Of a stretch of DNA of 64,000 nt, positions 1-12,550 are shown in pieces. How positions within the stretch are numbered: position 1 is the first letter of the stretch; each line of letters opens with the position of its first letter. The position numbers and the translations under genes were made by a program. The DNA is from Nymphalis io (Eukaryota > Arthropoda > Insecta > Lepidoptera > Nymphalidae). The stretch covers positions 4,563,501 to 4,627,500 of the forward strand of contig NC_065894.1 of the NCBI RefSeq assembly GCF_905147045.1, read 5' to 3'. The notes under the pieces were generated by a model. That model was not told the origin of the DNA. It made no database searches and saw nothing but the letters and a program-made list of their open reading frames with translations.

Positions 1-198
1 AAAAATTGCCTTGAAAAATTAGTGAAAAAATAAAACCCAAACTTTTAGAAATTTGTTATTGTTCGGCCGCTACGAATATGCGATCCTGTCAGGTCCGTAG
101 CGGAATGGTAACTTTGAAATGCGAAGGCGTAGCAATTATAGTAAAATCATTATTCTCGTTTATTTGCTTACATAACCTTAAAACAAACAAACCTTTAC
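1..198. other. AT-rich flank with a small inverted repeat
   Basis: I see no gene here. A short GC-richer stretch holds an 8-bp inverted repeat, CCGCTACG at 67-74 and CGTAGCGG at 96-103. It may be an eroded repeat edge. Confidence 0.3.
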
Positions 199-490
199 TG
201 GTGGTAGGGCTTAGTGCAAGGTCGTCTGGGTAGGTACCACCCACTCATCAGATATTTTACCGCAAAACAGCAATAATACCATTATTCTGTTCCGGTTTGA
301 AGGGTGAGTGGGCCAGTGAAATTGCGGGCACAAGGTACATAACATCTTAGTTCTGCAGGTTGGTGGCGCATTGGCGACGTAAGCGATGGTTAATATTTCT
401 TACAATGCCAATATCTATGGGCGTTGGTGACCACTTACCATCAGGTAGCCCATATGCTCGTCCGCCTACCTATACTATAAAAAACAAAAC
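199..490 (+). mobile_element. SINE family A, near full length
   Basis: The copy starts with TGGTGGTAGGGCTT and ends in CTATACTATAAAAAAC, an A-rich tail. An internal CCGGTTTGAAGGG resembles a pol III B box (GGTTCRANNCC), which suggests a short interspersed element copied from its tail. At least eight near full-length relatives lie elsewhere in this window in both orientations, such as 18235-18529 and 61666-61961. The open frame at 360-545 is just this repeat read through. Family membership is clear; the exact name is not assigned. Confidence 0.88.
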
Positions 491-595
491 AACTACGAAC
501 TACAAACGCGGGAAATATATATGTATTAAGAATACAATATTTTAGTTTTATGTCTATATCGATTTTATTTTTGAATTGAAATAAAATGTTATGAC

Positions 596-836
596 CAGCC
601 AGTTAGCGTGGTTTTTTAGATACTTGCCTTTCACGCTGAAGGTTTTGGGTTCGATTCCCACACAGGACAGACATTTGTGTGCATGAACATGTCAGTTTGT
701 CCTAAGTCGGTGTATCTATATAAGTATGTATTTACAAAAAAGAAGTAGTATTTGTAGTATATCAGTTATCTGGTTTCCATAGCATAAGCTCTGCATAATT
801 TGGGATTAGATGGCTGTGTGTGAATAATGTCATGTA
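596..836 (+). mobile_element. tRNA-derived SINE, family C
   Basis: A tRNA-like head comes first: an A-box-like segment (GTTAGCGTGG) and a perfect B box (GGTTCGATTCC) followed by CACACAGGACAG. A shared body follows (AACATGTCAGTTTGTCCT, then TATCAGTTATCTGG). Better-preserved copies are at 27158-27418 and 38541-38799. The head is too diverged and lacks a proper acceptor stem, so it is not a working tRNA gene. Confidence 0.85.
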
Positions 837-2682
837 AAAAATAATTAAATGTTATTTTTTGTTTCTGAATCTCAAAATATTTTACTTTCTCTTGTTATAA
901 TCAAATTGGTATTTTAGTAAATACATATATATACAACAACTAATTTTCATGTATCAATCAATTTGTGTCCAACGACAATTCAAATATAATTCTCGAAGAA
1001 TGTCTGACAGATGGTCATGACGAAGATGTAAATTGTCACAATTGTTGGTTTAACTACGGAACCCTACAAATACTGGTCCTTGTGTGACCTATTTACAATG
1101 AATGAGTTTACAGACCTGTTTCGTAATATGGATTGTATGGGTTCACGAAAGACTTTGATCCCCTTTAATATCTGAATCATGTACTCAGAAATATAACTTG
1201 TTTATTATTAGCTTTATTTTCAAAAATAATGTCGGATGTTATTGTGGTCTAAACCGCACCAAGTAAAGCCTAAAGTAACAAAAAAATTGCTTAATAATAA
1301 ATATCAAAGAAGAAAATTATGACGGGGCCAACGAAATCAGGTCATTTGATTTGTTTTTTAAATAATTTCTTTCGTTTTTTTTTCGCTTAATGTTTTAAAT
1401 GGTTTCTGAAAACGAATTCGATTATTTATTATTTGATTTGTGATTTGTACATACCCAAAGTATAATACATTTATTTAAATACAACAATTCTGTTATTATG
1501 ATATGATTTAATAAACATAATGTTTCGTTTAGGTCGCCTGTCTAGCCAGACTCATTTGGACACTATATGACAATAAGTATATCAGATGACTTTAGGACAG
1601 AATTTAAACGATGCTTAAGCATATTCTATGTCTTGGGTAGTTTTAGCGTCGTGTTATGTTGTTTTTTCTTAGTATATATTAAAATATTTCTGTCATTTAT
1701 AGTTTATGTATATAGTTTAAAAATAAAATATAATATAATCTAAATTAAAAAAAAAATGAAATAAATAACATCTTTGTGTCGATCTCAGTGTTGTTATTAA
1801 ATAATTTACCCAGCCTTTCCGTGTACTTGAGATATATATGTATTTAAAATTATGCTATTATGTAAATTCATTTTGTAGGGTTCAGATCTAGTGTGTTGTG
1901 AGAAATTGATTTAAATTATAATCAAATTATTAGATTATAAAGGAAACAGAATTTAAACTTAAAAACATATTTAAAGACATACATTCGTGTCTTAAGAATA
2001 CCAAATCGACTATAAACAGTCCCTAAAAGTGATATCTTAGTGATATATATAAGATGCATAATACAAACTTATACATTTTGTTAGATTTTTTAAAGTGGGT
2101 TGTAACATTTATACGTTACAACAACAGCAATGGTAATATATCCTGCTTACATACTCCTTGCTATTTTTATTTTTCAAATTTGTCATTGCAAATATAATCC
2201 TAGTTTGAATTTCTTTTAATTGAAAAAAAAGTCCGAACAAAAATATGTTTACATGGATTACTTTTGGCGACATTGTAATGATAGTGCAGCTATATATCAC
2301 CGAGAATTATTATATACTGAAAGTAATATCGCTTACTTTATCTAACTAGTCAGTCTATTAAGCTGACACCAAAAGTGTAAAGGAGACAGATTTATTGTGT
2401 TTATTTAGAATTAGAACTCCTAGGTTTCTAAGCTACGTCGTCATAGTTTACAAGACGACTTGTAACGCGCAAATTGTATAAGATTTGCGTCTTTAATTGT
2501 TTTCCCCGTTGCTTATAAGCAATACGTTATTGTACTATAAAACTTAAAACTTATTATATTAACAATTTTTTTTCAATTTTATTTTTGAGAACACAAATTC
2601 TAGACATGTTTAGGTGTAGGTTGGTGTCCGGTATAATACAATGTTATTTTTAAACCTCAATCAATTATTTTTATGTTTTAAA
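837..2682. other. AT-rich, no recognised gene
   Basis: The interval is mostly A/T runs. A 47-codon open stretch without a start (about 944-1087, plus) is the only protein-like segment. It contains TACGGAACCCT, a string I associate with lepidopteran dispersed repeats, so I do not call it an exon. Confidence 0.5.
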
Positions 2683-2968
2683 TGTATAGGTAGGCGGACG
2701 AGCATATGGGCCACCTGATGGTAAGTGGTCACCAACGCCCATAGAGACATTGGCATTGTAAGAAATGTTAACCATCGCTTACATTGTCGATGTGCCACCA
2801 ACCTTGGGAACTAAGATGTTATGTCCCTAGTGTCTGTAATTACATTGGCTCACTCACCCTTCAAACCGGAACACAAAATAGTAATTGGTATACTGCTGTT
2901 TTGCGGTAGGATATCTGATGAATGGGTGGTACTTACCCAGACGAGCTTCCACAACACCCTACCACCAG
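2683..2968 (-). mobile_element. SINE family A
   Basis: This is a reverse-orientation copy. It begins at its tail side with TATAGGTAGGCGGACGAGC, carries ACCTGATGGTAAGTGGTC and ends with CCTACCACCAGTA. It is near full length and moderately diverged. Confidence 0.88.
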
Positions 2969-4429
2969 TATACTCATTATAAACATGCTTTAAGGCAATG
3001 GATGATGATAACTGTTTACTATAATTGTTTCGTTCACCTTCTTGTATTGAACAAACAAATATAACTCCAAAAACTATTTTCTATTGATCTTCAAGGAGAT
3101 TTGTGCCACTTGGACCAGAACTGAACAATTTCCACACGAGTGAACAAGAAACAATACAACGTTCAAACATTAAATGATAAAAATACGGCACAGTTTAAGT
3201 TAGAAATGAGAAAACTAATTGGTACGATCCCACACTTGTTTAAAGTACAATTAAGGCACTTTACGCAAGTTCTTGCTCAAGCTTGAGTCAGTGAAGAAAT
3301 ATTTAACGTTTTGGAAAACCTTAATTAATAAATTTATTTTATAAGAAACTCATTAAAATTGTAGTTTTTTTCTGTTAAATACGCGAATAATATAATTTTA
3401 ATAAATAAAATCCTATAAATAAATATCCTCTTGTATTTATTATTTAATATAACGGCTTGATAATTGAAATATATATGTTAATATAATATGATTATAAATA
3501 AATTATGTATGTGATGACTTATAATACGGAAGTAAAATTCTCAGAGCAGAGCATATGATTCATGTTTAAGTATTTTGTATTGTAGGAGTAGGTTACAGAA
3601 AATATATTATTTATTGTTTACAAAAAACAATAGAAAACTGTTATATACTGGATTCAGTTTAAATGTGGGACGTTGTACTCGGATAAGATTGTCTAGGAAA
3701 AAGTAAATAACTTTTAGAATTCCGGCATATTTTTTTAGGACAAATGTCAATTCAATTCTAATTTAATTCCATTCATTTGCTTTATCATTATATAAATGTT
3801 TAGTCACTATATTTTAACTTAAATTGTAAATTAAAAGTATTTTAAATTAAATACAAGGCATTACATTACATTATAATTATTTATTTAAATAGTGCTTATG
3901 AAATTCGTAAATAAATGCCAAATATATATTGCAAGAATTCTTTTACCGCATAAAAACATTTGTCAACCAACCAGTCAAGTAATTTTTTCTTAAATTTTAA
4001 ATAAGGCAGATCCTTAATGGCAGAAGGCAACTTATTATAAATGTCACTAAATTTATTAGGTACTGTTTAATTTTGCCTCGATAAATATGAAATTAAGACA
4101 TTTAAATACATTTCTTTGTACTCCAGATTCCATTGTTTTTTCAATATTTCAAGACATGCTTTATAATACCAACTTATCAAGCAAAGACATTGATTGATGT
4201 TCTTTTTATTAAAAAGCGTAGAACTATCTTAAGGATTAATCACTTAATTATACAAGGCAGAAAATAAATCTGATTCGTTTATTCAGAGTCATTGAGGGTC
4301 ACGCGAGAGTCGTTAGGAGTTTCGGTTCCACTTGAGATAATGAAAACCTATGTGTTTGAACTTATATTTAGCCATTTAAGTGAAAAAGTCTCTTCATGTC
4401 TCGTGTAACGAAAGACTATTTTTGATTAT
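2969..4429. other. AT-rich, no recognised gene
   Basis: Very AT-rich sequence with stops in all frames. I see no repeat family that recurs in this window. Confidence 0.5.
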
Positions 4430-4668
4430 TTTTTTTTATAGTAGATAGGCGAATTAGCATATGGGACACCTGATGGTAGGTGGTCTACAACTCCCATAGA
4501 CATTGGCATTGTAGGAAATGTTAACCATCGCTTAATTTGCTGCGTGCGCCACCAACATTGGGAACTAAGAACACAACAGTACTAAGTACTGCTGTTTTGC
4601 AGTAGAATATCTGATGAGTGGGTGGTATCTACCCAGACGAGCTTGTACAAAGCCTTACCATCAGTAAA
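4430..4668 (-). mobile_element. SINE family A with internal deletion
   Basis: A T-rich tail side (TTTTTTTTATAG) is followed by the family A body. Roughly 55 bases of the usual middle, including the B-box-like CAAACCGG, are missing between GGGAACTAAGA and ACACAACAGTACT. The 5' end (ACGAGCTTGTACAAAGCC) is kept. Confidence 0.82.
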
Positions 4669-4750
4669 CAAACTAGACAAATATTACAAAGAGTTTATAT
4701 AAGTATTTGGTCGTGTGGCTTTTTGCAAGACCTATATAGTATAGTAAGTA

Positions 4751-4860
4751 AGTAACAGCCTGTGAATGTCCCACTGCTGGACTAAGGCCTCCTCTCCCTT
4801 TTTGAGGAGAAGGTTAGGAGCTTATTCCACCACGCTGCTCCAATGCGGGTTGGTGGAAAA
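4751..4860 (-). mobile_element. SINE family B, 5'-truncated 3' end
   Basis: AACAGCCTGTGAATGTCCCA and the CTCCAATGCGGGTTGGTGGA block are the 3' third of family B. The tRNA-like head is absent, as expected from incomplete reverse transcription. Confidence 0.8.
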
Positions 4861-4949
4861 GAAAAGTTGGGGGTCCTGGTCTCCTCGGTAAGTCGTATAT
4901 CTGTGTCAAAACGTAGATACGACATGAGATGATTTCACTTTGACCATGT

Positions 4950-5068
4950 CAAGACCTATATACTCATTGTATATTCTACCGCCAAACTACAGTGCTCAGT
5001 TTTTTTGTGTTCCATTTTGAAGGGTGAGTAAGCCAGTTCTACTACAAGCACAAGCACAAGCATCATTT
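4950..5068 (+). mobile_element. Degenerate SINE family A fragment
   Basis: ATATTCTACCGCCAAACTAC and TTTTGAAGGGTGAGTAAGCC match the 5' half of family A with many changes. The 3' half is not recognisable. Confidence 0.55.
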
Positions 5069-7329
5069 AAAAAAATGCTTTTCGTTAAGTCGGTTCATCT
5101 CGGTAGAATCTACATTCGAAACCGGTAGTAGGCTTAAATTTTTTTAAATAATGTAACAAGACTTGAACGAAAAATGAGCGTACTTGCATGAAAAATATTT
5201 TGTATCTGATTTTAAATATTTCAATATTAGATATTATTATAAATACACAATCCCTTAAAAATATCATTCATATTTTCACTTAATTTAATCCATAAAAAAT
5301 ATGGAATATAAATTCTATAATCAATATACGTTCTGCGAATTGAGACTATCAATAATGCTATATCAAAAGGTTTTAACAAATGAAAAAAAAAAAAAAAAAA
5401 CTTTTCCAATTATTATATATTCTTCATATTTTTATATATTTTTGTTTGTTGTTTATAAGTTGTTCTTCTTAATATATTTTCGACAATCGTTGTTACAATT
5501 GAATACGACAGTATTACAAATTCTCTAAATGGTTCAATTCACGATGACGCAATGCACCCCTCATTTTTTTAATTTTTTTTTTGTTCCAAGTGTGCAATGT
5601 ATGTCCTATTACTACTATGTATTCTATTCGTGGATCAAACTATATTGCTAGCAGGTCCAAGGGCCTAGATACTTTGACATTTGAGGCCCGCCATTCTGAA
5701 GCGGTCATATCATTTTTGCGTGGGTATCACTCTAGGCAGGCTACTTGTAGGCCTAGGCATAAATCCGGGGTGAATTGCAAGTGTTCAAAATATATATTAT
5801 ATGACAAAATTTAATTAGGATTTTTTAAATTTTAATGCTTGTTTGGAGAAAAGGTGACAGTTGCAGTAAGATGATCGTTGAATGATGTCCAAGATACAAG
5901 ATAGGTAGATGATATCACAAAATTCGTAGGTGGTATCTGTTTAATACTAGCAGAACGCGAGGATGGTCAATACAAGAGAAGGCCTAACTTACACCCAGGA
6001 GTGGGTGAAGTCTGGATACCTATGATGATAATGAATTTGACAGTGCATCGAAATTGTATTTTATTTTCTATCAATTTATACCGTACGAGTACAAATTCCC
6101 TTAATTTTCTTAAAATACGCGTCCTAAATCGGAAATCGTGACATCGCGTTCTCAGCACTGCATGTGATGAGAATTGTTGTCACCAGGGATCTGACATTGT
6201 TCTCATTTCCAAGCGTCGTATTAAGGACACGAACGTGTAAGTCTGATTAAAAAAAACGTATTTAAATTTATGTGAGCATTAACGTTTAAATTGAATTTAT
6301 TTTTCAAAATAAATATATATATAACTGAAACCCTATAATTATATTTTTTAATATAATGATGTTCTACCCTACATTATGTAAAAATAATTATCATTACATC
6401 AAATAGCTTTTTGAATATTAGAATTAGGAGTGCATTTTAACTTCTTATTAAAATATACCATTTATTCTTCGGTATCGGCGCAATTTGTTTTATAAAGGCA
6501 AGATTTGGCGTTCGTTTAAAGTTTTGTGGAGTGTCAGGCAGACCAAATCTGGTGTGTTACCAACGGAGTTGCGAGTGAAGTAATTATAAACTGACAACAG
6601 AATTATGTTTACCATTTATTCTCTTCAATAAAAACGTTGAACGCGGATATTTTGAATTTCAAACTAGGGTGCAAAATTCCTTGAATACGCCCGAAGATAA
6701 CATTGTTCAGATTACAATACACATTTTTTTACAAAAAAAAAAAAAAATTTATATTTTTTTATATTTAGGAGTTCGCTATTATTCTTTATAACCAACAAAG
6801 TTGTAGTTTTCTCTTATAGATGCAAGAATAAATACATGTATAGAAGAAATACATTTAAAGAAAATAAACACTCTCCTGCAACGTACAAGATGTATTTAAA
6901 GATCATATTTATTTACAGAAATATGTAAGCGTAAGATGTGAAGTGATTACAGCGACGTATGTTCGAGCAACCTATACACTTGACGCTTCGTTACTTGATA
7001 CAACGAGAATACAACGGTTCTAAGAATACAATTTTTATCCTTATTTAAGGACGTATACCTTGCTAAAGACATTCAATGAAAATTAATATGCCTTTGACAG
7101 TGTTATTTATCATAGGATTCAACTTTCATCATACAATTCCATTATAAACACATATTTGAAACTCTTGTAAAGTTTAACGGAGTTATATCACATATTTAGA
7201 TAAAAAAATAGCATTCCGAACCAACTTCACGCGCGTAACATTTGGGTATTTACTAATTATACTATAATGTTAGGCCAAGTAATCTCACCGCCCATTTTTT
7301 AATATATATATATTTTATAATATCCACTA
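5069..7329. other. AT-rich, no confident gene
   Basis: Mostly low-complexity A/T sequence. A GC-richer stretch at about 5585-5815 is open for 77 codons (plus), but I recognise no domain in it. A second GC-richer stretch lies at about 6470-6590. Neither repeats elsewhere in the window. They could be unique exons or single-copy relics, and I cannot separate these options. Confidence 0.4.
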
Positions 7330-7565
7330 AAACCCTAGCAATGACCATCCGCTACACGGATCAGAGGGGCTAAGGGCTTGTTTGGACATGTCGCATCCGC
7401 GGCCTCCTAACTCAAAAGTCTCCTCTGGGGAGCGCAGAGACTCGTCTCAACCCCGACTGCCTGGGTACATCTGACCCGGAAGGAAGAAACTAGTCTTGAT
7501 CCCAGCCCCGTTGGCATTATTCTGCAGGCATTAGACGAAATCTAAGCTAAGGGCTAATACTGTCA
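7330..7565. repeat. Unclassified GC-rich block
   Basis: This block is much richer in G+C than its surroundings (for example GCATCCGCGGCCTCC and CTGACCCGGAAGG). The 10-mer GCTAAGGGCT occurs at 7369-7378 and again at 7546-7555. No frame gives a recognisable protein. It looks like an inserted, unknown repeat fragment. Confidence 0.4.
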
Positions 7566-8369
7566 TAAATAAACTGACTTACAGTTATAGTATTTCTTTC
7601 CATTCATTCAAATCTTACATGAAAAGTTTTAGTGTATCTGTGTATATAGTTTAACTACGTTGACATAGCTTGAAACGCAATGGAAAACAAAGACTACTTG
7701 TTGTACCTAAACGTTGTACCTAACGACTAAAGGTTGTACCTAAAACTTGTCTATAACACAATTTTATCACAAAAAATTTTTCATAATTAAAAAAAAAAAT
7801 CTTAAGAAATCTATTTGTTTTATTTCTTGTCACATTTTACACTTGTATATTTCGATCATAATATTCCTGTTTATATCTACGTACTATAATAAAAGAGAAA
7901 CAGGGAAGTACTATCATAATTAATGTCCACCACTATTAATAATGCTCAATACTGTGCGTACATCACTGCATACATATTGCGTACATAATAAGACTCTTTA
8001 TCCCAAAATCTAAAAGACATATTAAATCAATAAAATATTAACGAAAGCGAGGCAAAGCAACTTTAAAAATATATGATATATTATTGGTCTTTTCCATGCT
8101 CACTGCGTGTGGGCGTCAGTAACAATTCAAATTGCCTGAATCATATCCTACGATCAGACGTCGGGAGCGATGCACCAGCAATTAACTTGTTTAACGCGAC
8201 GTATGTTAAGTGGTTAAGCATTGTCTTTAATAAAGGAAACGCCTACGTTCGTCTGTTTTAATGTATTTTTGCCATTATTTTCCAAGTGTTGTGTTATTTT
8301 CTAACTTTTTTTCTATTAAATTTCAACTAGTGCTTATCACCGTATTTATTGAAAAAATCCAAGTAATGT
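7566..8369. other. AT-rich with a small minisatellite
   Basis: Three imperfect copies of GTTGTACCTAA lie at about 7699-7745. Otherwise I see no gene or known repeat. Confidence 0.45.
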
Positions 8370-8545
8370 TTAATATTCCTTACAATACCAATGAGCCCAA
8401 ATGAGATTTAGGTCGCTTGTGACCAATTAAACATCCTTCAAACCAAAACACAGCAATAATTAGAACACAGCAGAAAGTATTGCTTTTTGGTGGTAGATGG
8501 TGGTATCTAGACTAACAGGCACAAAGCACCAGTACCACCCATATA
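8370..8545 (-). mobile_element. Degenerate SINE family A
   Basis: AATATTCCTTACAATACCAATG, CATCCTTCAAACC and GCACAAAGCACCAGTACCACC keep the order of family A motifs, but much has been lost. This is an old copy. Confidence 0.5.
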
Positions 8546-9489
8546 TATTATTTGCATTATCAAAGTGGGGTTTCTATTTGGGTTGGGTCAAATTTCTCAG
8601 CCAATAATAAAAACAATACATATTGTGCGCAAAAGACAGCAAATGGCATTCAATATGCTATTAAAATATATATTCAGTGATGTCAATTTAAAAATATATT
8701 ATTGATCATATAATAATCAATTTAAATTAAATATACAATAACGTTTACCGATAGTAGAAATTCAGCTATTTGAATAGCTTTTCAGAAACGGGTTAGATAC
8801 ACAAAAGTTAGAAGATAATTTTTATGTCCATAATTTGTCCATATGTCGTGCAGATTTCTTATAATGTTTTCACACTGATGAGCAAGAAACAAATAAGTAC
8901 TTCAAAAGGCAGTGAAGCTTGCCTATATTTGAACCCGTAATATTAAGTGAGGGCGTACGTCTATCGTGGTTCTTACAACGTCTATTTTTAAGTAATTTCG
9001 GTTTCCGAATCTCAAATGTCTGCGCCTTAAAATGACAAACTTATTTATTTTATTATTGTCAAATTTAGCGGCTACATAATAAACGGGTAAAAGAAATAAA
9101 ATTTCCACGAAATAACAGAATTCAATTCGAATGAAAAAAAAACATTCGATAAAATTAAATTTAGATTTTGAATAAAATGAGGAAAATATAGAAAAATTAA
9201 ATAACGATATTTACCTTTACCCAGTCAATCAATAGGTTTTTAATTAAGGCACGGTGAAGGATTTAATTAAATATCGACTTATTTTATAAAATATTATTCT
9301 CAATATGATTAGGCTGATATAATGTGTACTTAAGTTCCAAGGTGTGTTTGGTGTTATTGGTCTCCGTGGGATAGTATACAGCCAGTCTGTCCAAAATCGG
9401 TTCATCTTTATTATGGATCGAAATTTTTAGGTTGTATTGCAAAGTCTCACTAGAAATCGCCATTTATATGGTGATTTAAACAAATATAT
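8546..9489. other. AT-rich, no recognised gene
   Basis: I see no recognised gene or repeat. A 33-codon open stretch near 9338-9438 has no supporting signals. Confidence 0.4.
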
Positions 9490-9762
9490 CTTTTTTATAG
9501 GATAGGTAGGCGGACAAGCAAATGCGCTACTTGATGGCAAGTACCACCGCCCTAGACATTGGCATTAAAAGAAATGTTACCTATCGCTTACATCGCCAAT
9601 GCCTTGGGAACTAAGATGTTATGTCCCTTATGCCTGTAATTACACTGGCTCACTCACCCTTCAAACCGAAAAGCAACATTACAAACTACTGTTGTTTTGT
9701 GGTAGAATATCTGATGGGTGGTACCTACCTAGACGAGCTTGCACATACCCCAACCACCAGTA
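9490..9762 (-). mobile_element. SINE family A
   Basis: GATAGGTAGGCGGACAAGC at the tail side, ACTCACCCTTCAAACCG in the middle and GACGAGCTTGCACATACCCC at the 5' end identify the family. There are a few small internal deletions. The overlapping short plus-strand open frames at 9599-9827 are artefacts of this repeat. Confidence 0.85.
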
Positions 9763-10276
9763 TATTGATTGTAAAATTCAAGGGCTCTTCTAGGTATTTT
9801 TCGTTCAGTAATTTTACTGTATATTGAATGACATCGTAAAGTATTCACTGCAAGACCAGACGGACAATTTTTATACTTCAGCCACTCCATTTTAGCCGTA
9901 TCAATTTTAATATTATATAGTTACGATGCCTGTGTTTTATACCGTCATAAACTTAAATTCATTACCTTTACAATCTTTTGTAATCTGTCCAATTTAATTA
10001 AATCGTTTATTAAAACGTTTCAGTCATCAAAAGTTTATTGTTTGTTCTTTACCGTTGTAACGACTGATGACGGATTCCATTAATTGAAGTAATAACTTAA
10101 TTTTGATTCTTATAATGATTAAGAACATTGGCGAAAGTGCTGTTTAATTTAGTTAAAATAAGTCGATGACTTTAAGCTCGTTTTTATAATAAATGAGAAT
10201 TGTGCTACAAATTATTTTGATTTATTATGTACGTACAGACAGCGAAATCGAAACATAAGATAAGTTTAAACGAACT

Positions 10277-10366
10277 GAAATGTCAGAAAGTCATAAGCGA
10301 CAGCGACTGTAATAATTACAGCATATAAAAGATACCGTGAGTCGGTTTTGTCACGAGTGAGATACC
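10277..10366 (+). repeat. Dispersed repeat E, copy 1
   Basis: GAAATGTCAGAAAGTCATAAGCG with a following GAGTCGGTTTTGTCACGAGTGAGATAC matches 26497-26620 and, more weakly, 34369-34485. It abuts a family A SINE. The function and class are unknown. Confidence 0.55.
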
Positions 10367-10625
10367 AAGGATAGGCAAAATGTGCCACTTGATGGTAAGT
10401 GGTCAACGCTGACCACTTACTCTAGCGCTGTAATAAATATTAATCATTTTCTACATCGCTGCGAACCTTGGCTAACCTAACGTTTTAGTGTGCTTGTAGT
10501 TAGACTGTCTCACTATCTCTTCAAACTGGAACAACAATTATACGAAGTATCGGTAACTGGCGGTAGAATATTTAATGGTGGTTGGTACCTACTCCTACGG
10601 GTTTGCACAATGCCCTACCTTTAAA
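10367..10625 (-). mobile_element. SINE family A, diverged
   Basis: GCCACTTGATGGTAAGTGGTC, ATCTCTTCAAACTGG and GTTTGCACAATGCCCTACC match family A in order, with many substitutions. Confidence 0.75.
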
Positions 10626-11249
10626 TAGAATGGCACTAATTGTATTTAAAATATTTCAAAAATCTGGGATTAAAATGACTAACAGATAACATCGTTGCCA
10701 TAACAATGAACGATGATAACATAAGAAAAGTAAAAATATTTATATCTCTTTCAAATAAACCGTTGCTTTAGGTAATAAGTAGATATTTGTTATAGGAATT
10801 TTTAAATATAATGAGTCATCCGTTGTGTAACCAATTCGAAAGTACGTCTTCTGTTAAAATACATTCTTTTCATTTTAATATTTTTGTTATAATATTGATT
10901 TAATTGTCACCTTCTTGACCTTTGTACCTCACCTTGGTATATTAAGGTCGTAACCGCCATCCTTTTACGAAATAGTTAACTATCAACATTTCATTTATAA
11001 GAAGTTTCCTGTTGTTATTGTCATATCGAGTTTTGACTTGTTGTGTTGCAATGATTAAATTTGATTATATATGTATCGAAAATCATGGCTAAACTTTCTT
11101 CTTGAGCAAGAAGATGTGAAGTTTATTCCATGAGATTGCCCCAATGTAGAGGCTGCTTAAGCTGATATCATCACGATGTTTTCCTTTACAATCTTTTTCA
11201 ACTTTACCTTTAATTTAATGTTCAATTAATAATAATAATTATTATTATT
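10626..11249. other. AT-rich, no recognised gene
   Basis: I see nothing that I can support as a gene or repeat. Confidence 0.4.
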
Positions 11250-11405
11250 GGCACAAGGCCATCCAATCCTAAGCTAAGCAGAACTCGTACTATGGAAACC
11301 AGACAACTGATATACTACATATACTAATTTTCTTTTGTAAATACATACTTTTATAGATAATTACAACCAGACTCAGGACAAACAGACATTTGACAGACAT
11401 TTGCG
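11250..11405 (-). mobile_element. SINE family C, 5'-truncated
   Basis: GGAAACCAGACAACTGATATAC and AGACTCAGGACAAACAGAC are the family C body. The tRNA-like head is missing. On the tail side lies an AAT/ATT run (11229-11250), consistent with an (ATT)n tail for this family. Confidence 0.8.
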
Positions 11406-11999
11406 ATTTAACATTAAATTTGATGCCAATGGCATATACTTAACATCTACATATTACAAATCTGGCGTTGTGAATTGTGGCATTAAGTAAATGAAGCTGT
11501 GATCTTTGTTGAATCCCTTAACAAAGCCTTCAACATTACGATTAAGATGAGTCAGGTATCAACGAGAATGTGCTTGAGTCAACATTATCGGTGAATCAGG
11601 CGTCGAATGGAAAACGTGACAGTCTTAACTAACATAATCACTTGTTAGTTCAGCTACGTGTATGATTTACATAATTAATTGCTGAGAATATAATATCTAA
11701 TTATCAAAAGTTAGACTATTGTATAATCTGATTCTCAAACCGATAAAAACTAATTTAAATAAATAGTTATATTTTTGGAACTGTTATATATGTACGTCTT
11801 AGTTGAAAGAATATAAATTGCAACAAAAAAATAAATTAAAATTATATTATTATTTAATCTTAAATAGAAAATCTTGGATTAATTGTATATTTTATTAATG
11901 TAAAATGGAAATTAAGACGAGATCATCAATTTCGTAATAAATATTAATTCTATAAATGTAATTTCTAATCGGAGATATTGATTTGGTATTTATTCAAGC

Positions 12000-12140
12000 G
12001 TTGTTATTCGCAATAGCACGACAATATCATACAATTCGTCACGGCTTAGTGGTCGCCGCTCCATAATTAAAGCCATCGTTTGTATTGCCATTTGTGCGTC
12101 ACGTGTTCACGGCGCGGGTGTACAAGATACAGTCAGTCTC
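12000..12140. promoter_or_regulatory. Candidate conserved non-coding or promoter-like patch
   Basis: This is a CpG-richer, non-repetitive island in AT-rich surroundings. It has a CACGTG E-box at 12100-12105, a TAATTA core near 12065 and several CG dinucleotides (GTCGCCGC, ACGGCGCGGG). Regulatory use is only inferred; no initiator or coding exon is evident beside it. Confidence 0.25.
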
Positions 12141-12449
12141 AGAAGTTTATATTAAAACAATACTTTAAAAAGTATTGCTTAAGATCAGATGTAGTTAGTT
12201 TCTAATCTAGCTACCCGTATATTTTGTTTTTTATTTCACGCTGCTGACTGTACTGGAGAGACTATTTTTATCGCAACACTAGTACGCTTATTGTTTTAGT
12301 TTATTGCTCAACATGGTCACTTCGAAAGACTAGAAAGTTAGTCATGTTACTGATGTAAATTGTTTAGAAATGTTCGTTATTTAGCGAAAAATATGCTGCT
12401 TATATACATGATACACGGAATATGTGTTTATTTATACTGAGAATTTGAA

Positions 12450-12550
12450 GATAGTCGTGGGTAGCGTCTGGATGAACCAGAGTAACTTTACCGGCAGATA
12501 CTGCAGGAGGCCTACATCCAGCTGTGTGATCTTACAGTTGGCCAGGTATG
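12450..12550 (+). mobile_element. Possible RTE-like LINE 3' remnant
   Basis: GTAGCGTCTGGATGAACCAG followed by CTGCAGGAGGCCTACATCCAG resembles the WMxxxE...LxEAYVQQW C-terminal motif of the RTE fragment at 43844-44113, here across frameshifts. It is weak evidence. Confidence 0.3.

Noticed and set aside
360..545. 61-codon open frame
   Set aside because: It lies within a family A SINE and reads repeat sequence.
596..670. tRNA gene at the head of a SINE (also at 15600, 23960-24012, 38740-38799 and 61304-61380)
   Set aside because: The boxes are good, but stems do not close into a proper cloverleaf and SINE bodies follow directly. These are tRNA-derived SINE heads.
944..1087. 47-codon open stretch
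   Set aside because: It has no start codon or acceptor and contains TACGGAACCCT, which I associate with lepidopteran dispersed repeats.
5301..5528. 75-codon plus-strand frame with poly-Lys
   Set aside because: The Lys run is a poly-A tract and the rest is Phe/Tyr/Ile from A/T runs.
9599..9827. Two overlapping 64- and 68-codon frames
   Set aside because: Both start inside a family A SINE copy in antisense and continue into AT-rich flank.
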